Source: Streptomyces sp. NBC_01431
GTDB lineage: Bacteria > Actinomycetota > Actinomycetes > Streptomycetales > Streptomycetaceae
Direction of reading: 5' to 3'
Length of the DNA: 64,000 bases
Assembly: GCF_036231355.1 (NCBI RefSeq)
Contig: NZ_CP109496.1
Coordinates: 4,588,001-4,652,000 of the forward strand
How positions within the stretch are numbered: the stretch's first letter is position 1; each line of letters starts with the position of its first letter. The position numbers and the translations under genes were made by a program. Positions 16,183-24,620 of the stretch are shown here, one piece after another. Under the pieces are notes generated by a model. It had not been told where the DNA came from. It saw only the letters and a list, made by a program, of their open reading frames with translations, and searched no databases.

Positions 16183-17513
16183 GGCCGGACCGCCTCCCGC
16201 CCGCCGATCGCGAACCAGGCGGCGAGGCCGAGGACGAGCGCGGTCACCAGCGTCGAGGGCCCGCCGATGTCGCCGTAGCAGAAGTCCACGAGCTGCCAGA
16301 TGAGGAGCCCGTTGGCGACCAGCGCGCAGTCCACGCCCCGGCCCCGCTCGCGCGCGAGGCGCAGCCCACGCAGTCCGGCGGTCAGCAGCGCGGCCCAGCC
16401 GCCGACGAGGGTGACCACCCCGAGCAGGCCCTGCTCGCTCAGGACGAGGAGGTACATGTTGTGCGGGGAGAGCAGCGGCTCGCGCTTGAACGCGGCGCCC
16501 GCGCCCGCCGTGTCGCTGCCGGAGGACAGCGCGAGCGAGGAGTTCGCGTCGCGGTGCGCCGGGAATCCCTTCAACCCGACGCCGGTGAGCGGAGTGTGAC
16601 GCCACATCAGACCGGCCGCCGCCCACATCGTGTACCGGTCGGTGACGGACTGGTCGGGGGCGTCGGCGACCTGGGTGATGCTGTCGAGGCGCTCCTGGAG
16701 CAGTTGGGTGCCGGCACCGGTCCCGCCGACCACGACCACGGTGAGCGCCGCCGCGGCCGCGGTGACGGCCAGCGCGCGCCGCACCCCGGAGAGCAGCAGC
16801 AGCGCGCAGGCCGCGACCGCCGTCGCGATCCAGGCGCCCCGGCTGAACGACAGCGCCAGCGGTACGAGCAGGAGCGCGGCGCAGCAGAGCGCGGCCCGGC
16901 GCCGGCCGCGGCCCGCCTCGGGCGCGGGGTCCAGGGCGAGGCCGACCGAGCAGAGCAGCCCGCAGGACACCACGGTCGACATGCCCATGATGTCCACGGC
17001 GCCGAAGGTGCCCACCGCGCGGATGTCCTCGCCCATGTAGGAGGCGCCGGTGGCGGTCAGGTACTGGTGGACGCCGACCCCGCCCTCGACCAGGGCGAGC
17101 GCCACCACGGCCGCCGCCGCGAGCCGGAAGTCGTCGCGGTCGCGCAGCAGCAGCACCACGGCGAGCGGCACCAGGACGAAGATCTGCAGGTAGCGGCCGA
17201 GCCCAGCCACCGCGGTGCCCGGGTCGACGGCGCCCATCGCCGCCACGCAGATCCCGGCCACCAAAAGCCCCATGGCGACCGCCGCCGTACGGGTCAGCGG
17301 CCGCGCTCCCGAGCGCAGGACCCGTACCAGCGCCCAGACGACGAGCAGCCCGGAGGCGGCGTCGGCGGCCGTCACCGAGCCCTCGCCGCCCAGTGGGGGA
17401 GTGGCGAGCAGGGCGATCACGGCGAGCAGTGGGAACAGGTGCGATGCCCGGCGCAGCGGGGCCGGCAGGGCGACCGGCGGCGTGCGCGGCAGGGCCGCGG
17501 CGGCGGACGCCAT
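16179..17513 (-). CDS. O-antigen ligase/polymerase-like membrane protein (Wzy/WaaL)
   Basis: A 444-residue polytopic membrane protein with a large extracytoplasmic loop between about residues 265 and 345. That loop contains RYTMWAAAGLMWRHTPLTGVG and a conserved SPHNMYLLVLSEQGLLG, the hallmark of the O-antigen ligase/polymerase domain (Wzy_C). It probably polymerises or ligates repeat units outside the membrane. The start codon shares one base with the preceding stop (TGATG). Confidence 0.9.
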   Translation of the reverse strand: MASAAAALPRTPPVALPAPLRRASHLFPLLAVIALLATPPLGGEGSVTAADAASGLLVVWALVRVLRSGARPLTRTAAVAMGLLVAGICVAAMGAVDPGTAVAGLGRYLQIFVLVPLAVVLLLRDRDDFRLAAAAVVALALVEGGVGVHQYLTATGASYMGEDIRAVGTFGAVDIMGMSTVVSCGLLCSVGLALDPAPEAGRGRRRAALCCAALLLVPLALSFSRGAWIATAVAACALLLLSGVRRALAVTAAAAALTVVVVGGTGAGTQLLQERLDSITQVADAPDQSVTDRYTMWAAAGLMWRHTPLTGVGLKGFPAHRDANSSLALSSGSDTAGAGAAFKREPLLSPHNMYLLVLSEQGLLGVVTLVGGWAALLTAGLRGLRLARERGRGVDCALVANGLLIWQLVDFCYGDIGGPSTLVTALVLGLAAWFAIGGREAVRP

Positions 17514-19000
17514 CAGCTGCCCGTGGGGCGCAGCAGGGAGGCCGCGGTGCGCAGCAGGATGCACAGGTCCTGCCACAGCGACCAGTGGTCGATGTAGTAG
17601 TTGTCGTAGCGGGCCCGGTCCTCGATCGAGGTGTCCCCGCGCAGCCCCTGCACCTGGGCGAGCCCGGTGATGCCGACGGGCATCCGGTGCCGGGCCGCGT
17701 ACCCGGGGTGTGCCTGGCTGAACTGGGCCACGAAATAGGGCCGTTCGGGCCGCGGGCCGACGAGGCTTATGTCGCCCCGGATCACGTTCCACAGCTGGGG
17801 CAGCTCGTCGAGCGAGGTACGCCGCATGAAGTGCCCGGCCCGGCTCATCCGCTGGTCGTCCGCGATGTTCCAGCGGGTGGCTGCCTCGTGCGCGGTGTCG
17901 GGGCGCAGCGTACGGAACTTGAGCAGGGTGAACGCCTGCCCCCGCAGCCCGATGCGCTCCTGCCGGAACAACACCCCGGGCCCGTCGCTCCAGCGCAGCA
18001 CCAGCGCGCACACCAGCAGCACGGGCGCCGCGGCGACCAGGGCGGCCACCGTGACGAGCAGGTCGATGAGCCGCTTGAAGAGCAGCCCGGGGCCGCTGGC
18101 GACGGCGCTGGTGAGCGGGCGGCAGGGGAAGGCGGCCAGCTCGTCCGGCGCCGGCTGCGGGGCGACGAAGCCGGGCGCGCGCGTGTCGAGCTGCCACAGG
18201 GCGCAGCCCAGGGACTCAAGTAGCGGTGGCAATACGGCAGTTGGGGCCGCGGCGTCGTCCGCGTGCGTGAACAGGCAGTCGCGCACCCCGTTCTGGATGA
18301 CCGCGCGCTGGACGTCCTCCAGGCTGCGCAGCACCGGCACCGGCGAGGTCTCTACGGGCCCCTCGGACGGTGGGACGACGACGCCGACGGGGCGGATGCC
18401 GCCGCTCGACTGCCGCGAAAGCGCCGCGCTGACCCGCACCGCCGTGGCCGCCGGGCCCACCACCAGCGTGGGCCGGGGCCTGCGCACCGCCTGCTGGCGC
18501 CGCAGCCACAGCGCAGCGCTGCGTCCCGCGCAGCTGACCAGCGTCTGCACGGCGCAGCCGGTCGCGACCGCCGACACCGCGAGCGGCACATCGGCCGACT
18601 CGTGGACGAGGGCGGTGCGGTGGGCCAGCACCGTCGACACGACGCACCAGCCGATCAGTGCCCGGAAGAACAGCGCGGGCACGTCGCCGAGCATGCCCCG
18701 CACCAGCGTCGGCCGGTAGAGCCCGGCCTGGGTGTTGAGGACCAGCACCGTGGCGACGAGCAGCGCGGCGGGCCCGGCGGGCAGCCCGGCGTACGGCAGC
18801 GCGAGCATGCCGAGCAGCGCCGCGGTGCAGTCCACTGCGAGCAGCAGGAACACGAACGGGCGCCCGGGGCGGGGCCGGTGGGCCGACAGAGCGAAGTGGT
18901 CCGGCGCCTCGCGGGGCGTGACCACCGAAACGGTTCCCGATGACATCCCGGTGCCGGGGGTCGGCCCCCCGGCCGAAGGGACGATGCTTTCCGCGGTCAC
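17513..19000 (-). CDS. Polyprenyl-phosphate sugar phosphotransferase (initiating enzyme)
   Basis: A 495-residue WbaP/WcaJ-type protein. Four N-terminal transmembrane segments (about 40-150) are followed by a Rossmann-like region and a C-terminal bacterial sugar-transferase domain from about residue 300: KRLIDLLVTVAALV membrane hairpin, RIGLRGQAFTLLKFRT, RTSLDELPQLWNVIRGDISLVGPRPE and TGLAQVQG. It starts the repeat unit by moving a sugar-1-phosphate onto undecaprenyl phosphate. The GTG start overlaps the preceding stop by 4 bases. Confidence 0.94.
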   Translation of the reverse strand: MTAESIVPSAGGPTPGTGMSSGTVSVVTPREAPDHFALSAHRPRPGRPFVFLLLAVDCTAALLGMLALPYAGLPAGPAALLVATVLVLNTQAGLYRPTLVRGMLGDVPALFFRALIGWCVVSTVLAHRTALVHESADVPLAVSAVATGCAVQTLVSCAGRSAALWLRRQQAVRRPRPTLVVGPAATAVRVSAALSRQSSGGIRPVGVVVPPSEGPVETSPVPVLRSLEDVQRAVIQNGVRDCLFTHADDAAAPTAVLPPLLESLGCALWQLDTRAPGFVAPQPAPDELAAFPCRPLTSAVASGPGLLFKRLIDLLVTVAALVAAAPVLLVCALVLRWSDGPGVLFRQERIGLRGQAFTLLKFRTLRPDTAHEAATRWNIADDQRMSRAGHFMRRTSLDELPQLWNVIRGDISLVGPRPERPYFVAQFSQAHPGYAARHRMPVGITGLAQVQGLRGDTSIEDRARYDNYYIDHWSLWQDLCILLRTAASLLRPTGS

Positions 19001-20163
19001 TGGCTGATGCGTTCCCTGTGCTCGGAGCGCTGCAGAGCGGCCACGTCGCGGTACACCTCCGCGATGCTTCGGGCCGTCTGCCGCACGTCATGGGTGGTGG
19101 ATACGTGCGCGTGCCCCTGGCGGGCCAGCGCGGAGCGCAGCGACGCGTCCCCGAGCAGCCCCGCCATGGCGCGCGCCAACTCGCCCGGACTGTCGGGCGG
19201 TACGAGACAGGGGCGGGCGTGACCGGGTGCCAGGCTCTCGGCCGAGCCGCCCACGTCGGTGACGACCACGGCCGTGCCGCACGCCATCGCCTCCAGCGGG
19301 GCGAGCGCCATGCCCTCCCAGCGCGAGGGCAGCACGACCAGGTCCGCCGCCCGGTACCAGGCGGCGGTGTCGCGAACCGCGCCGACGAAGGACACCGAGG
19401 GAGGCGCCGCCGCGCGCAGCGCCGCCAGGTCGGGCCCGTCGCCGACCAGCACCAGGTGCGCGCCGGGCACCTTCGCGCGCACCTCGGGCCAGGCCCGCAG
19501 CAGCACGTCCTGGCCCTTTTGGCGGCACAGCCGTCCGACGCAGACCACCAGGGGCGCGTCCCGGGCGGCCGGTGTCTCCTCACCCGCGCGGTAGTGGTCG
19601 AGGTCGACGCCGTTGGGGATCACGGAACACTCCGCGAAGACGCCGGCCCGTCGTCCGGTGGCCCGCTCGCCCTCGCTGACGCACACGAGGCGCGAGGTCC
19701 AGCGCACGGCCGTGCGCTCCCAGGCCCGGGAGAGGAGCGCGGTGACCCCGCCGACCGCCTCGAACGACCAGGCGTGCGGCTGGAAGACGGTGGGTACCCG
19801 GCCGCGTACGGCGAGCCGGGCGGCGACCCCGGCCTTGGCGCTGTGCGCGTGGACCACATCGGGGCGCACCCGCCGGATCAGCCGGGCCGCCCGCAGCGTC
19901 TCGCCGAGCAGCGCGGGACTGGGCGAGCGGGTGGCCGGCCAGGGACACACCCGCGCCCCCAGGCCTCTCAGATCGCCGCTCAACGGCCCGTTCTCGGGGC
20001 ACGCGACGGTGACCCGGAAACCGCTGCGCAGCTGGTCCCGCACCAGGTCCGTGACGACTCTGGCCACGCCCCCCTCAGCGGGCTGGACCAGGTGCAGGAC
20101 ACTCAACTCCCGCGCGGACTCCGGTCCACCGGGCCCGACGGGGATTCTGGCTGGCGACGGCAT
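18997..20163 (-). CDS. Glycosyltransferase family 4, first gene of the polysaccharide operon
   Basis: A 388-residue GT-B enzyme. It shows VLHLVQPAEGGVARVVTDLV near the N-terminus, VVHAHSAKAG, VIPNGVDLDHY, VGRLCRQKGQDVLLRAW and LPSRWEGMALAPLEAMACG with the E-x7-E motif. It is the first of eight genes that overlap by 1 to 11 bases down to 10767 and so are presumably one transcript. The promoter should lie in 20164-20300 on the minus strand, where I recognise no clear -10/-35. Confidence 0.93.
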   Translation of the reverse strand: MPSPARIPVGPGGPESARELSVLHLVQPAEGGVARVVTDLVRDQLRSGFRVTVACPENGPLSGDLRGLGARVCPWPATRSPSPALLGETLRAARLIRRVRPDVVHAHSAKAGVAARLAVRGRVPTVFQPHAWSFEAVGGVTALLSRAWERTAVRWTSRLVCVSEGERATGRRAGVFAECSVIPNGVDLDHYRAGEETPAARDAPLVVCVGRLCRQKGQDVLLRAWPEVRAKVPGAHLVLVGDGPDLAALRAAAPPSVSFVGAVRDTAAWYRAADLVVLPSRWEGMALAPLEAMACGTAVVVTDVGGSAESLAPGHARPCLVPPDSPGELARAMAGLLGDASLRSALARQGHAHVSTTHDVRQTARSIAEVYRDVAALQRSEHRERISQ

Positions 20164-20393
20164 ACGCGGTCACTCCGGTCCTAGCGCTCGAAATGAAAGC
20201 TGAATAAAAGCATCCGAGTCGTCTTCAAGGCTGTTCGTACGACCGGCCCGCGCGGCGAATTCCCATTACTGGCGCTCCGGCTGCCGGAGGCCCCCGCATT
20301 TTGACGGCCCGGGGACGGGGAGCACTGTAACCGTATTTACGACCCGGTTCCGTCATGAATGCGTACGCCGGAGTGTCCCTTCGAGCGACGGTC

Positions 20394-20421
20394 CGTATCT
20401 CCTTGACACCGGGCTCGTTGT
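20394..20421 (+). promoter_or_regulatory. Sigma-BldN-like promoter
   Basis: CGTATC-N16-CGTTGT, with the -10 side ending 36 bases before the chaplin ATG at 20457. Each half differs at one position from CGTAAC/CGTTGA, and the spacer is exactly 16. Confidence 0.6.
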
Positions 20422-20456
20422 ATCGGTGGCCTCATCTTCACTCGAAAGGAAAAGCG

Positions 20457-20711
20457 ATGAATCGAATTGCCAAGTCCGTCGTGTCGGCCGGGGCCGGTGT
20501 TGCGGTCGCGATGCTGGGCGTCGGCGTGGCGTCGGCCACGGGCCATGGCGACGGCGCGAGCGCCGAGGGCGTCGCCAAGGGCTCGCCGGGGGTCCTGTCC
20601 GGCAACCTGATCCAGGTGCCGATCCACGTGCCGGTAAACGTCTGCGGCAACACGGTGAACGTCATCGGCCTGCTGAACCCCGTCTTCGGCAACGCCTGCG
20701 TCAACGAGTAA
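20457..20711 (+). CDS. Short chaplin
   Basis: An 84-residue short chaplin: a signal peptide to about residue 27, then one chaplin domain with GSPGVLSGNLIQVPIHVPVN, VCGNTVNVIGLLNPVFGNAC and the two conserved cysteines. The ATG at 20457 follows GAAAGGAAAA; a longer reading frame upstream has no signal peptide. It differs from the other copies by a hydrophilic GHGDGASAEG insert after the signal. It stands alone on the plus strand next to the divergent polysaccharide operon. Confidence 0.93.
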   Translation: MNRIAKSVVSAGAGVAVAMLGVGVASATGHGDGASAEGVAKGSPGVLSGNLIQVPIHVPVNVCGNTVNVIGLLNPVFGNACVNE

Positions 20712-20819
20712 GTCGCCGGCGCGACGCCCACGGCCCGTGCTCACCAGCCGCGTCCACGGCCCACGGGCGCCCCGGAACCATCCTGTACGGCCACGAAACG
20801 CCGGTTCACCCGTTAGGGG

Positions 20820-20847
20820 CAAAACCGTGTGCTCGGGGCCGCGTTGA
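20820..20847 (+). promoter_or_regulatory. Sigma-BldN-like promoter
   Basis: CAAAAC-N16-CGTTGA before the chaplin at 20907. The -10 half matches the BldN pattern perfectly and the -35 half at 4 of 6 bases. Confidence 0.5.
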
Positions 20848-20906
20848 CCGTAGGTCGAGTGACAACACCCGGTCAGTCAATCTTCTCAACTAGGAGTGCT
20901 TCTCCA

Positions 20907-21146
20907 ATGTCGCGTACCGCGAAGGCCATGGTCCTTTCCACCGCTGCCGTTGCCGCCATCGCCGGCGGAGCGGGCGTCGCCGCCGCCGACGCCGACGCGC
21001 ACGGCGCGGCCGCCCACTCGCCCGGCGTCGTGTCCGGCAACATGGCCCAGATCCCGGTCCACGTGCCGGTCAACGTCTGCGGCAACACGGTGAACGTCAT
21101 CGCCCTGCTGAACCCGTCCTTCGGCAACACCTGCGTCAACAAGTAG
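20907..21146 (+). CDS. Short chaplin
   Basis: A 79-residue short chaplin with a signal peptide (to about residue 27, AAADA) and one domain: HSPGVVSGNMAQIPVHVPVN, VCGNTVNVIALLNPSFGNTC. Both cysteines are present. The ATG follows AGGAG at a 10-base spacing. It lies 195 bases after another chaplin, with its own promoter candidate and a terminator, so the two form neighbouring single-gene units rather than one operon. Confidence 0.93.
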   Translation: MSRTAKAMVLSTAAVAAIAGGAGVAAADADAHGAAAHSPGVVSGNMAQIPVHVPVNVCGNTVNVIALLNPSFGNTCVNK

Positions 21147-21159
21147 TTCCCGGCCCAAG

Positions 21160-21194
21160 GCCCCGGCCGCTCCCGCCCAAGGAGTCGCCGGGGC
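21160..21194 (+). terminator. Stem-loop after chaplin
   Basis: GCCCCGGC (21160-21167) pairs with GCCGGGGC (21187-21194) around a 19-base loop, 13 bases after the chaplin stop. Confidence 0.5.
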
Positions 21195-21371
21195 TTCGTG
21201 CTGCCCCGGATGGCGGAAACCCGCGTGTGGGCGAGACATCTGGAGTCGTGCCAGCTGGGCGCGCTGCGGCGGGGGCGCCGAACTCACCTGAGGTGAGCAC
21301 GCGGTTGCGGGGGTTACCAGGCCCGCGCACGGTGAGGGAATCGGCATGTCCCACCGAAGGAGAATCGTTTC

Positions 21372-21989
21372 ATGCGCGTACGCACGCCGCGGCGGCTGGC
21401 CGCAGTGGCCCTATCGACCGCGTTGGTCCTCGGTTCCGCCGGAACCACGATGGCCGCCGACTTCCCTCACCAGAGACCCGTACGCGCCGAGGCTCCGGTA
21501 CCCGGCGCCGACGCCGTGCTCGCGCAGGTCAAGACGCTGGGCGACCTCGGGGGTGCCATCACGCCCGTGACCGACCTGCTGACCGCGGTGCTCAAGGCGG
21601 ACAACGGCCAGCTGCCCGCGGCCGATCTCCAGTCCCAGGTCGCCAAGATCACGACCGCTCTGGACAAGCTGAAGTCGGCCGCCCCCGCGGCCCCGGCCCT
21701 CCCCACCCCGCCCGCCCCGGCGCTGCCCGCCCCGCCCTATCCGTCGTCGGGCGGCTCCGAGACGTCCGCCGCGCCGCTGGACATCAGGGACGACGCCGTC
21801 GCCGCGCTCAAGAAGGCCATCGACACCCTGGTCAAGGACGTCACCACGCTCAACGTCGCGGGCCTCGTGCCCCACGCGACCGCGGTGGTCACCGGCCTCG
21901 TCGGTGTCGTCGTGGCCACGGTGCTGGGCGGCGGACTGCCGGCGCCGAGCCTGCCGGGTCTGCCGCCACTGCCCAAGCCGCCCGTCTGA
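21372..21989 (+). CDS. Secreted Ala/Pro-rich protein of unknown function
   Basis: A 205-residue exported protein. It has a signal peptide (about 1-29, ending TTMAA), two amphipathic helical segments (DAVLAQVKTLGDLGGAITP at about 47-65, and AVAALKKAIDTLVKDVTTL near 148-166), a central Pro-Ala spacer (about 105-125) and a Pro/Leu-rich C-terminus. There are no cysteines and no enzyme motif. The ATG follows AAGGAG. The helix-spacer-helix layout resembles structural surface proteins, and the position among chaplins suggests a coat role. I do not recognise the family. Confidence 0.85.
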   Translation: MRVRTPRRLAAVALSTALVLGSAGTTMAADFPHQRPVRAEAPVPGADAVLAQVKTLGDLGGAITPVTDLLTAVLKADNGQLPAADLQSQVAKITTALDKLKSAAPAAPALPTPPAPALPAPPYPSSGGSETSAAPLDIRDDAVAALKKAIDTLVKDVTTLNVAGLVPHATAVVTGLVGVVVATVLGGGLPAPSLPGLPPLPKPPV

Positions 21990-22027
21990 GCCGTACCCCG
22001 AGGCTGTCCCGCAGCGGTATTCCTGGA

Positions 22028-22057
22028 AAGCGCCGGCCCCGATCGGGACCGGCGCTT
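22028..22057 (+). terminator. Stem-loop after the Ala/Pro-rich secreted protein
   Basis: AAGCGCCGG (22028-22036) pairs with CCGGCGCTT (22049-22057), with an inner CCCGATCGGG palindrome extending the hairpin. Confidence 0.75.
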
Positions 22058-22255
22058 CGGACTGTCCGGCGCCGGGGCCCGGTCACCCTCAACTGTCCGC
22101 AGCCGTACCGGAATTCATGGAATGTAATACGAGTATCGGCGGCGCTTCCGCGTTGTGCGCGCGGCCCATAAACCCGCGCCCGAGGAGTTTCCCAACCATC
22201 CGGGAGTCGTTACCCAAGGCGACGCAGCGCAATGCATTCAGCGGAAGGAATGATG

Positions 22256-22576
22256 ATGAAGTCGATGAAGGTTGCCGCGGCAGTAGCCGGTTCCCTCGCG
22301 GTCGTGGGTGCCGCGGCCCCGGCCTTCGCGGCGGGTGACCTCACTCCTCCCCCCATGAGCCTGAACGCAGGGGTCGACACGCTGGCCCAGCACCTGACCA
22401 CGTCGCCGATGGCCGATGCCATGCCCCTCCAGACCCACCTGCTCGACCCCAAGTCGAACGACTCGCTGCGCCACACGATGGTGAGCACCGCCCGGGGTCT
22501 CCACAAGGTCAAGGGGGCCGCCCCGGCGGGCCAGCACCTCGGCGGCCTTCCGGTGGGGCAGCGGCCGGGTAAGTGA
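22256..22576 (+). CDS. Small secreted protein of unknown function
   Basis: A 106-residue protein with a signal peptide (1 to about 25, ending APAFAA). The mature part is polar: LTPPPMSLNAGVDTLAQH, HLLDPKSNDSLRHTMVST and a Gly/Pro tail. It has no cysteine. Three in-frame ATGs stand in tandem at 22250, 22253 and 22256; the last is chosen because GGAAGGA ends 6 bases before it. It lies between chaplin genes. No family is recognised. Confidence 0.78.
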   Translation: MKSMKVAAAVAGSLAVVGAAAPAFAAGDLTPPPMSLNAGVDTLAQHLTTSPMADAMPLQTHLLDPKSNDSLRHTMVSTARGLHKVKGAAPAGQHLGGLPVGQRPGK

Positions 22577-22725
22577 ACAGAGCGGTGCGGACGGTGAATT
22601 GACGCGTCGTTCGCCCAAGTTCTGCGCTGTACGAGGGAAAGACAATCAACCCGGCGTGTTCGCTTCCGGCGGCTCCCGGTCATTTGCCTACGCTGAGGCA
22701 ACTCCCCCGAGTGGAAGGTTTCACC

Positions 22726-22968
22726 ATGAACACCGCAAAGAAGACCGCTCTCGCCTTCGCCGCCGCCGGTCTCGCCGCCGGTGCCGCGTCCGGCTCCGCC
22801 TTCGCCGACGCCGGTGCGGAGGGCGTCGCGGCGAAGTCGCCCGGCGTTCTGTCCGGCAACCTGGCCCAGGTTCCCGTGCACGTGCCGATCAACGTCTGCG
22901 GCAACTCGGTCAACGTCATCGGCGCCCTGAACCCGGCGTTCGGCACCCCCTGCACCAACTCGGACTGA
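22726..22968 (+). CDS. Short chaplin
   Basis: An 80-residue short chaplin: a signal peptide to about residue 28 (SAFA), then KSPGVLSGNLAQVPVHVPIN, VCGNSVNVIGALNPAFGTPC and a short tail. Both cysteines are present. ATG at 22726 follows GGAAGG. By position (between the polysaccharide operon and the mel genes) it may correspond to S. coelicolor chpF, but that is from memory and uncertain. I found no good BldN-type promoter upstream. Confidence 0.93.
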   Translation: MNTAKKTALAFAAAGLAAGAASGSAFADAGAEGVAAKSPGVLSGNLAQVPVHVPINVCGNSVNVIGALNPAFGTPCTNSD

Positions 22969-22992
22969 CCCACCGCCCGCACAGGGCGATCG

Positions 22993-23026
22993 AGCGGCTC
23001 CGGGGACGGGGGATCCCGGGGCCGCT
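22993..23026 (+). terminator. Stem-loop after chaplin
   Basis: AGCGGCTCCGGG (22993-23004) pairs with CCCGGGGCCGCT (23015-23026), 12 bp with one G-T pair, 24 bases after the stop. Confidence 0.65.
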
Positions 23027-23135
23027 CCGGCGTGTCCGGGCGCGCCTCGGGTCCGGGGTGCCGGTGAAGGACCGGTTCATCCCCCTGGGTGACAACTGCG
23101 CCGGGCTCGGCCCGGAATGTGGCTAGAGTCCCGCC

Positions 23136-23636
23136 ATGACTTCAGCCGCCAGTTCCGTACAGCCCTCCAGGGCCGCCCTGTTGGGCTCGCTCGTCGTCAT
23201 CGCGTGGAGCGGCGAACACCCCGACGAGTCCGGCGATGTGCCCTTCCTCATGGCGTACTCGCTCGGTGACGGAATCGAAGGGCCCGAGGGCGCCGAAGCC
23301 GCCGCGCGGGCGCTCCTCGAAGAGCTGGGCATGCCGGCCGGCAGCGTTCTCGACGAGGCGGCCGGGAGCGCGCTCGCCGTGACCCTCATCGTCCAGGGCG
23401 GCCAGGCCGTCCTGACCATGCCGGCTCTGACCGCCCAGTGCCCGGTGCCGCCCGAGTGGCTCGCCGCCGCCGAGCGGCGCGGCAGCGTCCAGTTCGTCTT
23501 CGCCACCTGCTCCTGGCCCGGCGGGCGGCCCGGAATCGCCGTCACCGACGAGCAGTTGAGGGCGTTCGCGGGCGACCCGGGCACCATCTCCACCGCCGGT
23601 CACTGCGTGCTCCCCGTCAGCCGCCTGCGCGGCTGA
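23136..23636 (+). CDS. Hypothetical protein (possibly DUF5949)
   Basis: A 166-residue soluble-looking protein without signal peptide. Recognisable blocks are AALLGSLVVIAWSGEH, FLMAYSLGDGIEGPEGAEAA and CPVPPEWLAAAERRGSVQFVF. The pattern recalls a Streptomyces family that I believe is DUF5949; this is unverified and no activity is known. It is followed 31 bases later by the VKOR gene and may share its transcript. Confidence 0.85.
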   Translation: MTSAASSVQPSRAALLGSLVVIAWSGEHPDESGDVPFLMAYSLGDGIEGPEGAEAAARALLEELGMPAGSVLDEAAGSALAVTLIVQGGQAVLTMPALTAQCPVPPEWLAAAERRGSVQFVFATCSWPGGRPGIAVTDEQLRAFAGDPGTISTAGHCVLPVSRLRG

Positions 23637-23667
23637 CCACCCCCGCCGGACGAGAACGGAGACAGCC

Positions 23668-24315
23668 ATGCCCACCCCCGGGACGCTCCAGCCGCCCGCG
23701 CCGGTCACCGCCTGCGCCCCGCCAGGAGCGGACGCCACCGGGCTCGACGGCAGCCGGGCCCTGGCCTGGCTGCTCGTGCTCACCGGGGTGGCCGGGCTGG
23801 TGGCCTCGTGGGTCATCACCCTCGACGAGTTCGCGCTCCTGAAGGACCCGCACTTCGTACCGGCGTGCAGCCTCAACCCGGTGGTGTCCTGCGGCAACGT
23901 CATGAAGAGCGCCCAGGCCTCCGTCTTCGGGTTCCCCAACCCGATGCTCGGCCTGGTCGCGTACGGCCTGGTCGTCTGCGCGGGAGCGAGCCTGCTCGCG
24001 GGCGGGCGCTTCGGGCGCTGGTACTGGCTGACGCTGAACGCGGGCGGCCTGTTCGGGGTCTGCTTCGTCAGCTGGCTACAGTTCGAGTCGCTGTACCGGA
24101 TCAACTCGCTGTGCCTGTGGTGCTGTCTGGCGTGGGCCGCCACGATCGTCATGTTCTGGTACGTCACCTCCTTCACCCTGCGCAACGGGCCGCTGCCCGC
24201 GCCCGGTTGGGTCCGGAGCCTGCTGTCCGAGTTCACCTGGGTGCTGCCGGTGCTGCACGCGGGAGCGATCGGGATGCTGATCCTGACCCGCTGGTGGGAG
24301 TTCTGGACGGGCTGA
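23668..24315 (+). CDS. Vitamin K epoxide reductase (VKOR) family thiol oxidase
   Basis: A 215-residue membrane protein with 4-5 hydrophobic segments. It has the four cysteines expected of bacterial VKOR: the loop pair C67 and C75 (ACSLNP and VSCGN) and the active pair C149/C152 (CLWC, followed by another Cys). Bacterial VKORs re-oxidise a DsbA-like partner with quinone, driving disulfide formation outside the membrane. No DsbA fusion or neighbour is visible. The conserved cysteine pairs of the chaplins nearby are an obvious candidate substrate (inference). A hairpin lies downstream. Confidence 0.92.
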   Translation: MPTPGTLQPPAPVTACAPPGADATGLDGSRALAWLLVLTGVAGLVASWVITLDEFALLKDPHFVPACSLNPVVSCGNVMKSAQASVFGFPNPMLGLVAYGLVVCAGASLLAGGRFGRWYWLTLNAGGLFGVCFVSWLQFESLYRINSLCLWCCLAWAATIVMFWYVTSFTLRNGPLPAPGWVRSLLSEFTWVLPVLHAGAIGMLILTRWWEFWTG

Positions 24316-24620
24316 AGGCGACCGTGCGGGCACGTTGGGCCGACCGTGTGAATCACCAGCGGGCCGCGACACGTGCCGCATCCGGATGCGTTGACTCCAC
24401 TGACCAGTCGCATGGTTGAGGACTCCCCGGGCCGTGCAACCAGTACCGGCCCGGGGAGACCACGTCACGGCCACGGCCGTTTCCTGTGGCACCGGGCGTC
24501 GTTGAACCCGGCATCGGACAAGGAGAGCGGACGCTTGGACGGGCCCCGGAAACACGCTGGTTTCCGGGGCCTACGCATGTGCCGGACCGGTCCGCGCGAG
24601 CGAGCACGAGGGAGACGCCC
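24316..24620. other. Gene-free region with two hairpins before melC1
   Basis: Two perfect 12-bp hairpins occur in these 305 bases: 24423-24434 with 24447-24458 (CTCCCCGGGCCG, 12-base loop) and 24542-24553 with 24560-24571 (GGCCCCGGAAAC, loop ACGCTG). The first probably ends the VKOR transcript. The second is only 50 bases before the melC1 ATG, so it is either a second terminator or part of the melC1 leader. I see no gene here. Confidence 0.65.

Noticed and set aside
20325..20352. TGTAAC at 20325 as -35 of a BldN-type promoter
   Set aside because: At 16-base spacing it is followed by TTCCGT, which does not fit the -10; the CGTATC-N16-CGTTGT pair closer to the gene is better.
20355..20456. N-terminal extension of the chaplin at 20457
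   Set aside because: It would place the signal peptide internally and covers the promoter-like sequence; the ATG at 20457 has a proper ribosome site.
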